Positions 27,755 to 36,698 of a stretch of DNA of 64,000 bases are shown here, one piece after another. Positions within the stretch are counted from its first letter, which is position 1. Each line of letters starts with the position of its first letter. The position numbers and the translations under genes were made by a program. The notes beneath the pieces were generated by a model that worked only from the letters and a program-made list of their open reading frames with translations, did no database searches and was not told where the DNA came from. Source of the DNA: Streptomyces sp. 11x1 (GTDB lineage Bacteria > Actinomycetota > Actinomycetes > Streptomycetales > Streptomycetaceae); the NCBI RefSeq assembly GCF_032598905.1, contig NZ_CP122458.1:9945001-10009000 (forward strand). The letters are read 5' to 3'.

Positions 27755-28293
27755 CGGCAGGCAACGGGCGGGCGGGGAGCGGCGCGGCTCTCGGGGACAC
27801 GGTCGCCAAGGTGGTGCGCCAGTGGCAGACGGTGCACCCCGGTCTCGACACCGCCCCGATGGAGATCATCGGCCGCGTCAACCGGTGTGCCGCCCTCCTC
27901 CAGCAGGCCGAGGACGCGCCACTGCGTCACGCCGGGCTCACCCGCCCCGAGTTCGACGTCCTCGGCACGCTGCGCCGCACGGGCCACGAACTGACGCCCA
28001 GTGAGATCGCCCGCGAGACCTTCGCCTCCGGCGCCGCCGTCACCAAGCGCCTGAAGCTGCTCACCGAGCGCGGTCTCGTCGAGCGGCGGGGCGACTCCCG
28101 TGACCGGCGCGTCGCCCACGTCCGTCTCACCGACACCGGCCGGGACCTCGTGGACAGCGTCATTCCGGAGCAACTGGCGTACGAGGAGACCGTGCTCTCG
28201 GGGGTGGACACGGGCGACCGCCGCGAACTGGCCGTACTGCTGGGCGAGTTGCTGATCCAGCTGGAGGGCCGACTGGGGCTGCCGCGCGCCTGA
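27751..28293 (+). CDS. MarR family transcriptional regulator
   Basis: 180 aa. Winged helix in the centre (LTRPEFDVLGTLRRTG, TPSEIARETFASGAAVTKRLKLLTERGLVERRGDSRDRRVAHVRLT) flanked by dimerisation helices. Start ATG at 27751 inside the stop of the FUSC gene. It likely represses the FUSC-MarR operon and responds to the exported compound. Confidence 0.96.
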   Translation: MTAGNGRAGSGAALGDTVAKVVRQWQTVHPGLDTAPMEIIGRVNRCAALLQQAEDAPLRHAGLTRPEFDVLGTLRRTGHELTPSEIARETFASGAAVTKRLKLLTERGLVERRGDSRDRRVAHVRLTDTGRDLVDSVIPEQLAYEETVLSGVDTGDRRELAVLLGELLIQLEGRLGLPRA

Positions 28294-28305
28294 GCCGGCG
28301 CCGGG

Positions 28306-29070
28306 TCACCCCTGGGTTTCCGCCCCGCGGACACCGAACACGGCCCCCTGCGGATCCCGCAGCACCGCGATCCGCGGCCCCTCCGGCACCGTGGTGGGCT
28401 CCATGAGGAGGGTGCCGCCCGCCTCGGTGACGATCCGGGCGGTGTCCTCGACGCCCTCCACGGCGAAGTACGGCAGCCAGTGCGAGGGCACCTCGGGCGG
28501 GAACTTGTCGTCCATCGTGATCATGCCGCCGAAGCGGGCGCCGTCGATGTCCCACCGGGGGTAGTCCCCGCCGCTGCTCACGCTCCAGCCGAACACCGCC
28601 GCGTAGAAGGACTTCGCGCGCTCCGGCGCACGGGTCAGCAGCTCGACCCAGCCGAGTGCGCCGGGCGCGTTGAACAGTCCTGCGCCGGGGAAGCTCCGCG
28701 CCTGCCAGAGCTGGAAGGCCGCGCCAGCCGGATCGAACACCACGGCGAACCGCCCGAGGTCGAAGACGTCCATGGGCTCCAGCACGACGGTCCCGCCGGC
28801 CGCCCGCACGGCCGCCATCGCCGCGTCGGCGTCGCGCACCGCGAACGACACGTTCCAGGCCACCGGCTGCGACTCCTGGTACAGCGGCGCGAGGGCGGCC
28901 ACCGCCGCGTCCCCGAGGTGGGCCACCGTGTAGCCGCCGGCCTCCTGGCGCGGATCGGTCTCGGGGCGCCAGCCGAACAGCTCGGTGTAGAACCGCTCGG
29001 CCGACTCCAGGTCGCTGGTCCCCAGCTCGGTCCAGCAGGGCCCGCCGGTCACCGGCCGCTCGAGCTCCAT
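28306..29070 (-). CDS. VOC family protein, two tandem glyoxalase-like domains
   Basis: 254 aa with two vicinal-oxygen-chelate modules (PCWTELGTSDLESAERFYTELFGW and LGWVELLTRAPERAKSFYAAVFGW). This is the tandem arrangement of Streptomyces hydroxylase-like or 27-kDa-antigen-type VOC proteins (CFP30B-like). ATG at 29070 with GGAGG ahead. Metal and substrate are unknown. Confidence 0.92.
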   Translation of the reverse strand: MELERPVTGGPCWTELGTSDLESAERFYTELFGWRPETDPRQEAGGYTVAHLGDAAVAALAPLYQESQPVAWNVSFAVRDADAAMAAVRAAGGTVVLEPMDVFDLGRFAVVFDPAGAAFQLWQARSFPGAGLFNAPGALGWVELLTRAPERAKSFYAAVFGWSVSSGGDYPRWDIDGARFGGMITMDDKFPPEVPSHWLPYFAVEGVEDTARIVTEAGGTLLMEPTTVPEGPRIAVLRDPQGAVFGVRGAETQG

Positions 29071-29163
29071 GGTGTCCTCCGGAAGGGAATCGGGCGCGGT
29101 ACGCGCGGCCCCCTCCTGCACGCTATGCCCGTGTCCCGGCCCCGGCCACCGGGGTGTGCCCCC

Positions 29164-29556
29164 TCAGATGCCGGGGCGGTAGCGCAGCGGATGGTCCGCG
29201 GGGATCTCCACCAGCACGATCTCGGTCCCGTCCGGGTCGGCGATCCACATCTCGATCAGCCCCCAGGGCTCCTTCACCGGCTCTCGCCGCACCTCCACCC
29301 CGGCCGCCAGAAGCTCCGTGTACGCCGCCGTCACGTCCGCGACCTGCAGCCACAGCTTCAGCGCGGGTGACGGCGGCGTCGGCGAGCGGCCCGCGACCTC
29401 CAGGAAACCGCCGCCGAGGAAGTACACGACACCCCGGTGCTCGCCCGTACCGAACTCCCGGTACACGGGGAGCCCGAGCTGCTCGCCGTAGAAGACGCGG
29501 GAGCGTTCGGGGTCGGTGGGGCGCAGGAGGGTGCGGCTGCTGAGTACGTGGATCAT
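29164..29556 (-). CDS. VOC family protein (single glyoxalase/bleomycin-resistance-type domain)
   Basis: 130 aa. It opens LSSRTLLRPTDPERSRVFYGEQLGLPVYREF and ends EMWIADPDGTEIVLVEIP, a full VOC module that would act as a dimer. It follows no obvious operon; the tandem VOC gene lies downstream on the same strand after about 90 bp. Confidence 0.92.
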   Translation of the reverse strand: MIHVLSSRTLLRPTDPERSRVFYGEQLGLPVYREFGTGEHRGVVYFLGGGFLEVAGRSPTPPSPALKLWLQVADVTAAYTELLAAGVEVRREPVKEPWGLIEMWIADPDGTEIVLVEIPADHPLRYRPGI

Positions 29557-29605
29557 GAGTCGAGCGTAGGCGCTGCGGCCCTGTCCTCGGGTGCGGGCGG
29601 GTGGG

Positions 29606-29647
29606 GCTTTTCGCGCCGTTGCCCGCGCCCCTGTCGGGGCGCGGCTG
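29606..29647. repeat. Dispersed GC-rich hairpin repeat, copy 2
   Basis: GGCTTTTCGCGCCGTTGCCC then GCGCCCCTGTCGGGGCGCGGC: a diverged copy of the element at 48914-48954, forming a GCGCCCC/GGGGCGC hairpin. Confidence 0.55.
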
Positions 29648-29699
29648 TCGATACCCTCTTGCGTGTTCGAGCCCCGCAGACGTCCACCAGGAGCACCCC

Positions 29700-30239
29700 A
29701 TGGACACCGCCGCCACCGACCTGACCTTCCGTGACGCCACCGACGCCGACGTGGACGTCCTCGTCGCGCTGATCGAGTCGGCGTACCGAGGGGACTCCAG
29801 CCGGGCCGGGTGGACCACGGAGGCGGACATCCTCGACGGGCAGCGGACCGATCCCGAGGGTGTGCTGGCGGTCGTCGAGGCACCGGACAGCCGGTTGCTC
29901 ACCGTCGAGCGGGACGGCACGGTCGTCGCCTGCTGCCAGCTCGAACACCGCGGCGCGCACGCCTACTTCGGGATGTTCGCGGTGAGCCCGGCCCTCCAGG
30001 GCGCCGGCCTCGGCAAGGTGATCATCGCCGAGGCCGAGCGGATCGCGCGCGAGACCTGGGGGGTGCGCGAGATGCACATGACCGTGATCTCCGTACGGGA
30101 GGATCTCATCGCCTGGTACGAGCGGCGGGGATACCGCCGCACGGGACGGACGACCCCGTTCCCGTACGGCGACGAGCGCTTCGGCATTCCGCGCCGCGAC
30201 GACCTGCGGTTCGAGCTCCTGGTCAAGGAGCTGGTGTAG
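29700..30239 (+). CDS. GNAT family N-acetyltransferase
   Basis: 179 aa. The acetyl-CoA binding motif A is FAVSPALQGAGLGKVIIAEAERIA, and the C-terminal part LIAWYERRGYRRTGRT is typical. ATG at 29700 preceded by AGGAGCACCCC. The acceptor is unknown. Confidence 0.95.
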   Translation: MDTAATDLTFRDATDADVDVLVALIESAYRGDSSRAGWTTEADILDGQRTDPEGVLAVVEAPDSRLLTVERDGTVVACCQLEHRGAHAYFGMFAVSPALQGAGLGKVIIAEAERIARETWGVREMHMTVISVREDLIAWYERRGYRRTGRTTPFPYGDERFGIPRRDDLRFELLVKELV

Positions 30240-30242
30240 CGG

Positions 30243-30926
30243 TCAGGCCGTGAATCGGCCCGTGCGTTTGATGTCCGGGTAGTCGGTCGTGGCGCCGTCC
30301 AGCTGGAGGGCGCGGACCAGGCGCAGGTGGTCCTGGGTGTTCACCACCCAGCCGATGATCCGCAGGTTGGCCTTGCGGGCCTTCTCCACGACCTCCAGCG
30401 TCAGCCGCCGGATGTTGAGCACCAGGGTGGCGGCGCCCACCGCCACCGCCCGGTCCACGACGTCGGTGCCGTAGCGGCTGGCGACCAGCGCGGTGCGTAC
30501 GCCCGGCACGAGACGGGCGATCTCGGCGACCGCCTCGTCGTGGAAGGACAGCACTTCGACCCGTCCCACCAGGTCGCGCCGGTGCATGACCTCGGCGAGG
30601 GCGCGGGCCGCCGCGGTGTCCTTGATCTCGGCCTGGAGCGGCGCCCTCACCGCGTTCAGTACCTCCTCGAAGGTGGGCACGCGCTCGCCGCGGCCCGCGT
30701 CCAGGGCGCGCAGCTCGGCGAGGGTCTTGTCGGCGATCGGGCCCGTGCCGTCCGTCGTCCGGTCCACATCCGCGTCGTGCATGACGACGAGGGCGCCGTC
30801 CTTGCTCAGATGCAGATCGAGTTCGATGACGTCGAGGCCCGCGCGATCGGCGGCCACGAAGGAACGGAGGGTGTTCTCGGGTTCGACACCCATGACTCCG
30901 CGGTGACCGATGGTGAGGAAGTTCAA
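30243..30926 (-). CDS. Glycerophosphodiester phosphodiesterase family protein
   Basis: 227 aa TIM barrel with the catalytic IGHRGVMGVEPENTL, ELDLHLSKDGALVVMHD and QAEIKD segments of the GDPD family. No signal peptide, so cytoplasmic; it probably hydrolyses deacylated phospholipids to glycerol-3-phosphate and alcohol. The start is placed at TTG 30926 because the next ATG would remove the catalytic IGHRG motif; the ribosome site is weak. Confidence 0.92.
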   Translation of the reverse strand: MNFLTIGHRGVMGVEPENTLRSFVAADRAGLDVIELDLHLSKDGALVVMHDADVDRTTDGTGPIADKTLAELRALDAGRGERVPTFEEVLNAVRAPLQAEIKDTAAARALAEVMHRRDLVGRVEVLSFHDEAVAEIARLVPGVRTALVASRYGTDVVDRAVAVGAATLVLNIRRLTLEVVEKARKANLRIIGWVVNTQDHLRLVRALQLDGATTDYPDIKRTGRFTA

Positions 30927-31340
30927 GGTGGACTCGCTTCCGTCGACGGCGGCTCGGCCCGCGTGACCGGGGAGGGGCGGCACGCGGCTGGGGCGCAGCG
31001 TAGTCCTCCCGCCGTGCGATGCATCCGCATGTGCACGGGCCCTTTCGGGTCGTGTCACCCCGTGTCGGCCGGGGGGAGAGGACCGTTTCCGCACCTTGCC
31101 CGCACCGATCGGGTCATCCCTGAGTGGGCGAGTTCGGTGGGCGTTGACCCCGAGTGCCACGGACCCGGAGGTCGGGACGCACGAAGTGTGATCTACGACG
31201 CGTGTGACAGGAGATTCAGCGGTTAGGTGCCGGGAGTGGCGGGAAGATTTCCGGCTGGGCCGCTCAAGATCGGTCTTGCGGTGAGGAACCCTCGCTACGT
31301 ACGGTGTCACTACGAAAGGTTCTCCCGTGAAGGATGGGTC
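30927..31340. other. Divergent intergenic region before DUF6421
   Basis: 414 bp without a convincing gene. A small palindrome CAAGA-TCGG-TCTTG (31265-31278) overlaps a candidate plus-strand promoter TTGCGG (31276-31281), 18-bp spacer, TACGGT (31300-31305), which would serve the DUF6421 operon. Confidence 0.45.
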
Positions 31341-32738
31341 ATGACGGAAATTCTTGTGCAGATGGGTGCGGAGGGCGTTGTTCCTTCGGTCGGTAGGGTG
31401 GTGGGGCACCCGGCCTGGCCCGTGCTCAAGGATGCCGTGGAGCGGATCCGGCCATGGCAGTCCAAGGACGGTTCGATCGACTTCGACGCCGAGCATGCCC
31501 CCGACCGGGGCGCCGCCGAGCAGGCCGTGCGGGACGTCGTCGGGGCCGTCGAGGCACTGTCCCCGCTGCTGCCGCACGACGCCGCCTACCACCGGGCCCT
31601 CGTCGGGGACCTGCGGCGCTGGGCCGACCAGGGCTTCGAGGTGCCCGACTTCCTCGACTCGCTGCTCGCCTTCCAGCCCGCCGCGAACCGTGCGGACGGC
31701 CTCCAGCACCTGGTCGTCTTCCCGATGTACACGCAGAACGGCAACCCCGACCGCAACCTCGAAGCGGTCGTGCTGCGCATGGTCTGGCCCGAGTGGCTGG
31801 CCGAGCTGGAGCGCACCCGGTACGACAACCCGCTGTTCTGCGGCATCAAGTTCGAGGACTTCACGGCGGGCTACGACACCAACTCCGCCGTGCTCTTCCC
31901 GGAGACCATCGCCGTGCGCGAGGCGCCGGAACGATTCTCCTGGGGTGGCATCTTCTGTGACCGCGAGGCCGCGCGGTTCCGTCGGGTGACCGACGCCGCC
32001 GTCGACATTCTCGGCCTGGAGCTGCCCGAGGACATCGCCGCGATGGTCCACGACCAGACCCGCTGCGAGGAGGCGTTCGTCCTGTGGGACATGGTCCACG
32101 ACCGCACCCACAGCCACGGCGACCTGCCCTTCGACCCGTTCATGATCAAGCAGCGCCAGCCGTTCTGGATGTACGGCCTGGAGGAGCTGCGCTGCGACCT
32201 GACCGCCTTCAAGGAAGCCGTGAAGCTGGAGGCCGAAGGCGTCGCGCAGGCCCGTGACGTGCAGTTCGCGGTCCTCTTCGACCGGATGTTCCGCTTCCCG
32301 GTCACCGGTGAGCGCGTCCGCAACTACGACGGCCTCGGCGGCCAGCTCCTCTTCGCCTACCTGCACAAGCACGACGTCGTCCGCTGGACCGACAACAAGC
32401 TGCACATCGACTGGCAGCGCGCCCCGCAGGTCACCAACCAGCTCTGCGCGGACATCGAGCAGCTCTACCGCGACGGCATCGACCGCCCGAAGCTCGTCCA
32501 CTGGTTCGCCGGGTACGAGCTGGTCTCCACCTACCTCGCCCCGCACCCCGGCTCCCGTTGGGCCAAGGGCCCGGACGCCCTGGATCTGACGCAGCCGCCG
32601 CGGAAACTCGTCGACGACGTGCTTCCGGACGAGTTTCCGCTCAGCATGTTCTATGAGGCGCTCGCCAAGAAGCTGAAGACCGTGATCGCCTCGACCAAGG
32701 GCATCACCGCGGCGGACACCGAGCGGGTCGCCGCGTGA
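31341..32738 (+). CDS. DUF6421 family protein
   Basis: 465 aa soluble protein; I recognise it only as the actinobacterial DUF6421 family. No signal peptide. It has well-conserved looking stretches such as FPMYTQNGNPDRNLEAVVLRMVW, CGIKFEDFTAGYDTNSAVLFPE, WDMVHDRTHSHGDLPFDPFM and QPFWMYGLEELRCDL. The clustered His, Asp and Glu could bind metal. ATG at 31341 with GAAGGA ahead. It is followed after 47 bp by an SDR, then a threonine aldolase in 4-bp overlap, so it is probably part of one pathway whose product is unknown. Confidence 0.88.
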   Translation: MTEILVQMGAEGVVPSVGRVVGHPAWPVLKDAVERIRPWQSKDGSIDFDAEHAPDRGAAEQAVRDVVGAVEALSPLLPHDAAYHRALVGDLRRWADQGFEVPDFLDSLLAFQPAANRADGLQHLVVFPMYTQNGNPDRNLEAVVLRMVWPEWLAELERTRYDNPLFCGIKFEDFTAGYDTNSAVLFPETIAVREAPERFSWGGIFCDREAARFRRVTDAAVDILGLELPEDIAAMVHDQTRCEEAFVLWDMVHDRTHSHGDLPFDPFMIKQRQPFWMYGLEELRCDLTAFKEAVKLEAEGVAQARDVQFAVLFDRMFRFPVTGERVRNYDGLGGQLLFAYLHKHDVVRWTDNKLHIDWQRAPQVTNQLCADIEQLYRDGIDRPKLVHWFAGYELVSTYLAPHPGSRWAKGPDALDLTQPPRKLVDDVLPDEFPLSMFYEALAKKLKTVIASTKGITAADTERVAA

Positions 32739-32785
32739 CCGCCCGGCTCGCAGGCGTCACAGTCGCTGCCCAGGAGGCGAAGACC

Positions 32786-33538
32786 ATGCAGAACGGCAAC
32801 GGTGCACTGAGCGGCGCGGTGATCGCGGTGGCCGGCGCGGGCGGACCCGCCGGCCGGGCGGCCCTGCTGCGGCTGGCCGACGCGGGAGCGATCGTCGTCG
32901 GCTCGGACAACGACCCCGAGCGGCTCTCTGAGGCCGTGGACGCGGCCCGCTACGCGCACGGCGGCGCCACCGTCGTCGGCGACACGGTCGATCTCCTCGA
33001 CCTGCAGTCGACCCGTGACTGGGCCACCCGCATCGAGAAGGACTTCGGCCGGGTCGACGGCCTCGTCCACCTCGTCGGCGGCTGGCGAGGCAGCGAGACC
33101 TTCACCAGGACCAGCCTCGACGACTGGGACTTCCTGGAGATGCTGCTGATCCGCACCGTGCAGCACACCTCCCTCGCCTTCCACGAGGCCCTGCAGCGCA
33201 GCGAGCGCGGCCGGTACGTCCTGATCAGCGCGGCAGGCGCCAGCAAGCCCACCGCCGGCAACGCCGCGTACGCCGCAGCCAAGGCGGCCGCCGAGGCGTG
33301 GACGCTCGCCACGGCCGACTACTTCCGCAAGGCGGGCGGGCCGGACGGGCCGACCTCCGCGGCTGCCATCCTGGTCGTGAAGGCGTTGGTGCACGACGCG
33401 ATGCGCGCCGACCGCCCCAACGCGAAGTTCGCGGGCTTCACCGACGTCAAGGAGCTGGCCGAGGCCATCGCCGGGGTCTGGGACAAGCCCGCCGCCGAAG
33501 TGAACGGAAACCGTCTGTGGCTGACCGACAAGCCGTGA
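32786..33538 (+). CDS. Short-chain dehydrogenase/reductase
   Basis: 250 aa Rossmann fold: nucleotide-binding AVAGAGGPAGRAAL, the active-site Ser in LISAAGASKP and the YAAAK (Tyr-x3-Lys) motif. ATG at 32786 with CAGGAGG ahead. It sits between DUF6421 and the threonine aldolase and overlaps the latter in GTGA. The substrate is likely shared with those genes. Confidence 0.93.
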   Translation: MQNGNGALSGAVIAVAGAGGPAGRAALLRLADAGAIVVGSDNDPERLSEAVDAARYAHGGATVVGDTVDLLDLQSTRDWATRIEKDFGRVDGLVHLVGGWRGSETFTRTSLDDWDFLEMLLIRTVQHTSLAFHEALQRSERGRYVLISAAGASKPTAGNAAYAAAKAAAEAWTLATADYFRKAGGPDGPTSAAAILVVKALVHDAMRADRPNAKFAGFTDVKELAEAIAGVWDKPAAEVNGNRLWLTDKP

Positions 33539-34605
33539 ACCCTCCGAAAACCGACGCCCGACGCCATCACGACCCGGAGGTCCGCGGCTTTGCCAGCGAC
33601 AACTACGCGGGCGTCCACCCCGAGGTGCTCGCCGCCCTGGCCCTGGCCAACGGCGGGCACCAGGTCTCCTACGGAGAGGACGACTACACCGAGAACCTGC
33701 AGCGGATCGTCCGCAGTCACTTCGGCGCCACCGCGGAGGCGTTCCCCGTCTTCAACGGTACCGGCGCCAACGTCGTCGCGCTTCAGGCCGTCACCGACCG
33801 CTGGGGCGCGGTGATCTGCGCCGAGAGCGCGCACATCCACGTCGACGAGTGCGGGGCGCCCGAGCGGGTCGGCGGCCTGAAACTGCTCACCGTGCCCACG
33901 CCCGACGGCAAGCTCACCCCCGAGCTGATCGACCGGCAGGCATACGGCTGGGACGACGAGCACCGCGCCATGCCGCAGGTCGTCTCGATCACCCAGAGCA
34001 CCGAACTCGGCACCCTCTACACGCCCGAGGAGATCCGCGCGATCTGCGACCACGCCCACGCGCACGGCATGAAGGTGCATCTGGACGGCTCGCGGATAGC
34101 GAACGCCGCCGCCTCCCTGGACGTGCCGATGCGGACGTTCACCAACGCGGTCGGCGTGGACCTGCTCTCCCTGGGCGGCACCAAGAACGGCGCGATGTTC
34201 GGCGAGGCGGTCGTCGTGATCAACCAGGACGCCGTCCGCAGGATGAAGCACCTGCGCAAGCTGTCCATGCAGCTCGCGTCCAAGATGCGTTTCGTGTCGG
34301 TGCAGTTGGAGGCCCTGCTGGCGAAGGACCTGTGGCTGCGCAACGCCCGCCACTCCAACGAGATGGCCCAGCGGCTCGCCGAGGGTGTCCGCGCGGTCCA
34401 CGGCGTCGAGATCCTGTACCCCGTGCAGGCCAACGCCGTCTTCGCCCGCCTTCCGCACGACGTGAGCGAACGACTGCAGAAGCGCCACCGCTTCTACTTC
34501 TGGGACGAGGCGGCCGGTGACGTCCGCTGGATGTGCTCCTACGACACGACCGAGGAGGACGTGGACGGGTTCGTGGCAGCGCTGAAGGAGGAGGTGGCGC
34601 GCTGA
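33535..34605 (+). CDS. Low-specificity L-threonine aldolase family PLP enzyme
   Basis: 356 aa fold-type I PLP enzyme of the beta-eliminating lyase/threonine aldolase family. SDNYAGVHPEV near the start, the ESAHIHVDECGAPE active-site His region, HLDGSRIANAA, and the PLP lysine in LGGTKNGAM. It cleaves beta-hydroxy amino acids to glycine and an aldehyde. The GTG start at 33535 overlaps the SDR stop, so expression is coupled; the SDR could reduce or oxidise the aldehyde or its precursor (inference). Confidence 0.94.
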   Translation: MNPPKTDARRHHDPEVRGFASDNYAGVHPEVLAALALANGGHQVSYGEDDYTENLQRIVRSHFGATAEAFPVFNGTGANVVALQAVTDRWGAVICAESAHIHVDECGAPERVGGLKLLTVPTPDGKLTPELIDRQAYGWDDEHRAMPQVVSITQSTELGTLYTPEEIRAICDHAHAHGMKVHLDGSRIANAAASLDVPMRTFTNAVGVDLLSLGGTKNGAMFGEAVVVINQDAVRRMKHLRKLSMQLASKMRFVSVQLEALLAKDLWLRNARHSNEMAQRLAEGVRAVHGVEILYPVQANAVFARLPHDVSERLQKRHRFYFWDEAAGDVRWMCSYDTTEEDVDGFVAALKEEVAR

Positions 34606-34651
34606 CGGCCACATGAGGGAATGCATAGATATACGGTCACCCGAAAAGTCA

Positions 34652-34681
34652 TTGACTCGCGGGTGATCGTTTTCCTATGCT
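34652..34681 (+). promoter_or_regulatory. Strong sigma70/HrdB-type promoter giving a near-leaderless mRNA
   Basis: TTGACT (34652-34657), 18-bp spacer, TATGCT (34676-34681). Transcription would start at about 34688-34690, essentially at the ATG of the following gene. Confidence 0.6.
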
Positions 34682-34689
34682 CTGCGGGC

Positions 34690-35283
34690 ATGGAGCTGAT
34701 CCAGCAGAACCCCGACCTTTCCGCCTATCTGGCTGCCGACGAGGTCATAGACCATCACCATCCACGCGTGCGGCAGACGGCCGCGCAGCTGGCCAAGGAG
34801 GTGACCGACTCGTATGACTATGCGCGTGTCGCCTTCGAGTACGTCCGCGACGGCATCCCGCACTCCCAGGACGCCGACGATCCGCGCGTGACCTGGCGGG
34901 CGTCCGACGTCCTCGATCAGCGCACCGGGATCTGTTACGCCAAGGCCCATGCCTTGGCCGCGCTGCTGCGCGCCGAGGACATCCCGACCGCGCTCTGCTA
35001 CCAGCGGCTGGCGCACGACGACGGCGAGGGGCACGTCGTCCACGGCCTGGTCGCCGTCCGCTTCCACGGCGCCTGGCACCGCCAGGACCCCCGGGGCAAC
35101 AAACCCGGCGTGGACGCACGGTTCTCGCTGGACGGGGAGCGCCTGGCCTTCGTACCTGATACGGCGGCGGGCGAGTCGGACGACCCGATCCTCCACGCCG
35201 CGCCGCACCCGGCCGTGCTCGGCGCCCTCCGGGCGGCCCGGGACCGGGCGCACCTGTGGAGGATGCTCCCCGTGGCCCTGTAG
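34690..35283 (+). CDS. Transglutaminase-like cysteine protease-fold protein
   Basis: 197 aa. It carries the transglutaminase-core triad: GICYAKAHALAALLRAEDIPTALCYQ (Cys), VVHGLVAVRFHGAWHRQDP (His) and a following Asp. Microbial members act as proteases or amidases, often on modified peptides. The promoter lies so close that the message should be leaderless, with no Shine-Dalgarno sequence. It follows the aldolase by 84 bp with its own promoter. Confidence 0.9.
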   Translation: MELIQQNPDLSAYLAADEVIDHHHPRVRQTAAQLAKEVTDSYDYARVAFEYVRDGIPHSQDADDPRVTWRASDVLDQRTGICYAKAHALAALLRAEDIPTALCYQRLAHDDGEGHVVHGLVAVRFHGAWHRQDPRGNKPGVDARFSLDGERLAFVPDTAAGESDDPILHAAPHPAVLGALRAARDRAHLWRMLPVAL

Positions 35284-35290
35284 GGCGGGG

Positions 35291-36019
35291 TCAGCGGGCC
35301 TCGGCCTCGCGGACCTGCTCCGGGGTCGGGGCCGTGCCGCCGAGGTGGGCGGGCATCCACCAGGTGTCGTCCGGGCCCTTGGGGCGGACCGGGTAGGCGC
35401 GCTGCGCCGCCTCCAGCAACTCCTGCACCCGCTCGCGGAGTTGGCGGGTGATGGCGCCCGCGTACTTGTCCTTGGAGGCCTCTATCGCCTCGCCGACCCG
35501 GATGGTGATCGGGATGTGGCTGCGCTTGAAGTTGCGCGGGTGGCCCTTGGTCCACAGCCGCTGGGTGCCCCACACGGCCATGGGGATCAGCGGGACACCT
35601 GCCTCCTGGGCCAGCCGGGCGGCGCCCGACTTGAAGCTCTTCAGCGTGAACGACTGGGAGATGGTGGCCTCGGGGAAGACGCCGATGATCTCGCCGGAGC
35701 GCAGCGAGTCCAGTGCGTGCGCGTAGGCCGCCTCACCCTGCTTGCGGTCGACCGGAATGTGCCGCATGTTGCGCATCAGCGGACCGGAGATCTTGTGCCG
35801 GAACACCGACTCCTTGGCCATGAAGCGCACCAGACGCTTCTGCGGGAGCGCCGCCAGGCCGTCGAAGATGAAGTCCAGGTAGCTGATGTGATTGCTCACC
35901 AGCACGGCGCCGCCCTGGCGCGGGATGTTCTCCGAACCCTTGCAGTCGATCTTCAGGTCCCAGACCTTGAACAGGGTGTGGGCGAGACCGACCGCGGGAC
36001 GGTAGACAAGCTCTGCCAT
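35291..36019 (-). CDS. Lysophospholipid acyltransferase family protein (PlsC-like)
   Basis: 242 aa. Acyltransferase motif NHISYLD (H-x4-D) and FPEATIS in place of the common FPEGTRS. An N-terminal hydrophobic helix anchors it at the membrane. It probably makes phosphatidic acid from lyso-phosphatidic acid. ATG at 36019 with AGAGAAGGG ahead; a longer start at 36115 lacks a ribosome site. Confidence 0.93.
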   Translation of the reverse strand: MAELVYRPAVGLAHTLFKVWDLKIDCKGSENIPRQGGAVLVSNHISYLDFIFDGLAALPQKRLVRFMAKESVFRHKISGPLMRNMRHIPVDRKQGEAAYAHALDSLRSGEIIGVFPEATISQSFTLKSFKSGAARLAQEAGVPLIPMAVWGTQRLWTKGHPRNFKRSHIPITIRVGEAIEASKDKYAGAITRQLRERVQELLEAAQRAYPVRPKGPDDTWWMPAHLGGTAPTPEQVREAEAR

Positions 36020-36206
36020 GGACGGAGTGGACCCTTCTCTCTGCCTGGGAAGAGGGGCTCCCGGCGGGAAGTTACGCAGCCGTAGGTTTACGGCATCTCG
36101 CAGATCGTGCCCCAAGAACGCACGAGTAGCCAGTCCTGGTGCCGGGCGGCGGCGAGATTCTCGTCACGTCGGACACACGATCGACCGCCGTTCGTTCACC
36201 AGGACG

Positions 36207-36623
36207 TCACCGCGCGCGTACGGTCACCCGGCGGACCAGCAGGTACATCTCGCACCCCAGGCAGTACCCGAACACCGCGTTCAGGAAGGCCGCGGCGAGC
36301 GCCGCGCCGGTCGCCGCCAGTCCCAGCCACCCGGGCCCGACCGTGAACCCGACCAGGCCCACCAGCGCGAAGACCAGCCCGACTCCCTGGGCGAACCGCG
36401 GCGGCTCCGGCGCCTCGAACTCCGTCGGCGGCCCGACACGCGGCCGGACGAGCCTGCGGAAGACCCAGCCGTACGGCGAACACCCCACCCCGCCCGCCGC
36501 GCCCAGCGCGAACGCGAACGTCTGCCAGGCCAGCAGCCATGCGCTGCCGGTGATCAGCACGACCGCCAGCACCACGGTCGTCACGGCGGCCCCGAAGCGG
36601 GGTCCCCTCACATCGATGTCCAT
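36207..36623 (-). CDS. DUF4395 membrane protein
   Basis: 138 aa with four membrane segments and the family motif FGYCLGCEMYLL holding two cysteines, plus CSPYGW near the second helix. The family is usually next to a thioredoxin-like gene, as here (divergent, 75 bp apart). The paired Cys suggests a membrane redox or sulfur-transfer role. Confidence 0.92.
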   Translation of the reverse strand: MDIDVRGPRFGAAVTTVVLAVVLITGSAWLLAWQTFAFALGAAGGVGCSPYGWVFRRLVRPRVGPPTEFEAPEPPRFAQGVGLVFALVGLVGFTVGPGWLGLAATGAALAAAFLNAVFGYCLGCEMYLLVRRVTVRAR

Positions 36624-36698
36624 GCGTCAAGCATTCCGCAGGCCAATCTCCATGGGGAGGCGGGAATCTTTGCAGTCTCGTGAACGCTGAAGCACGCT

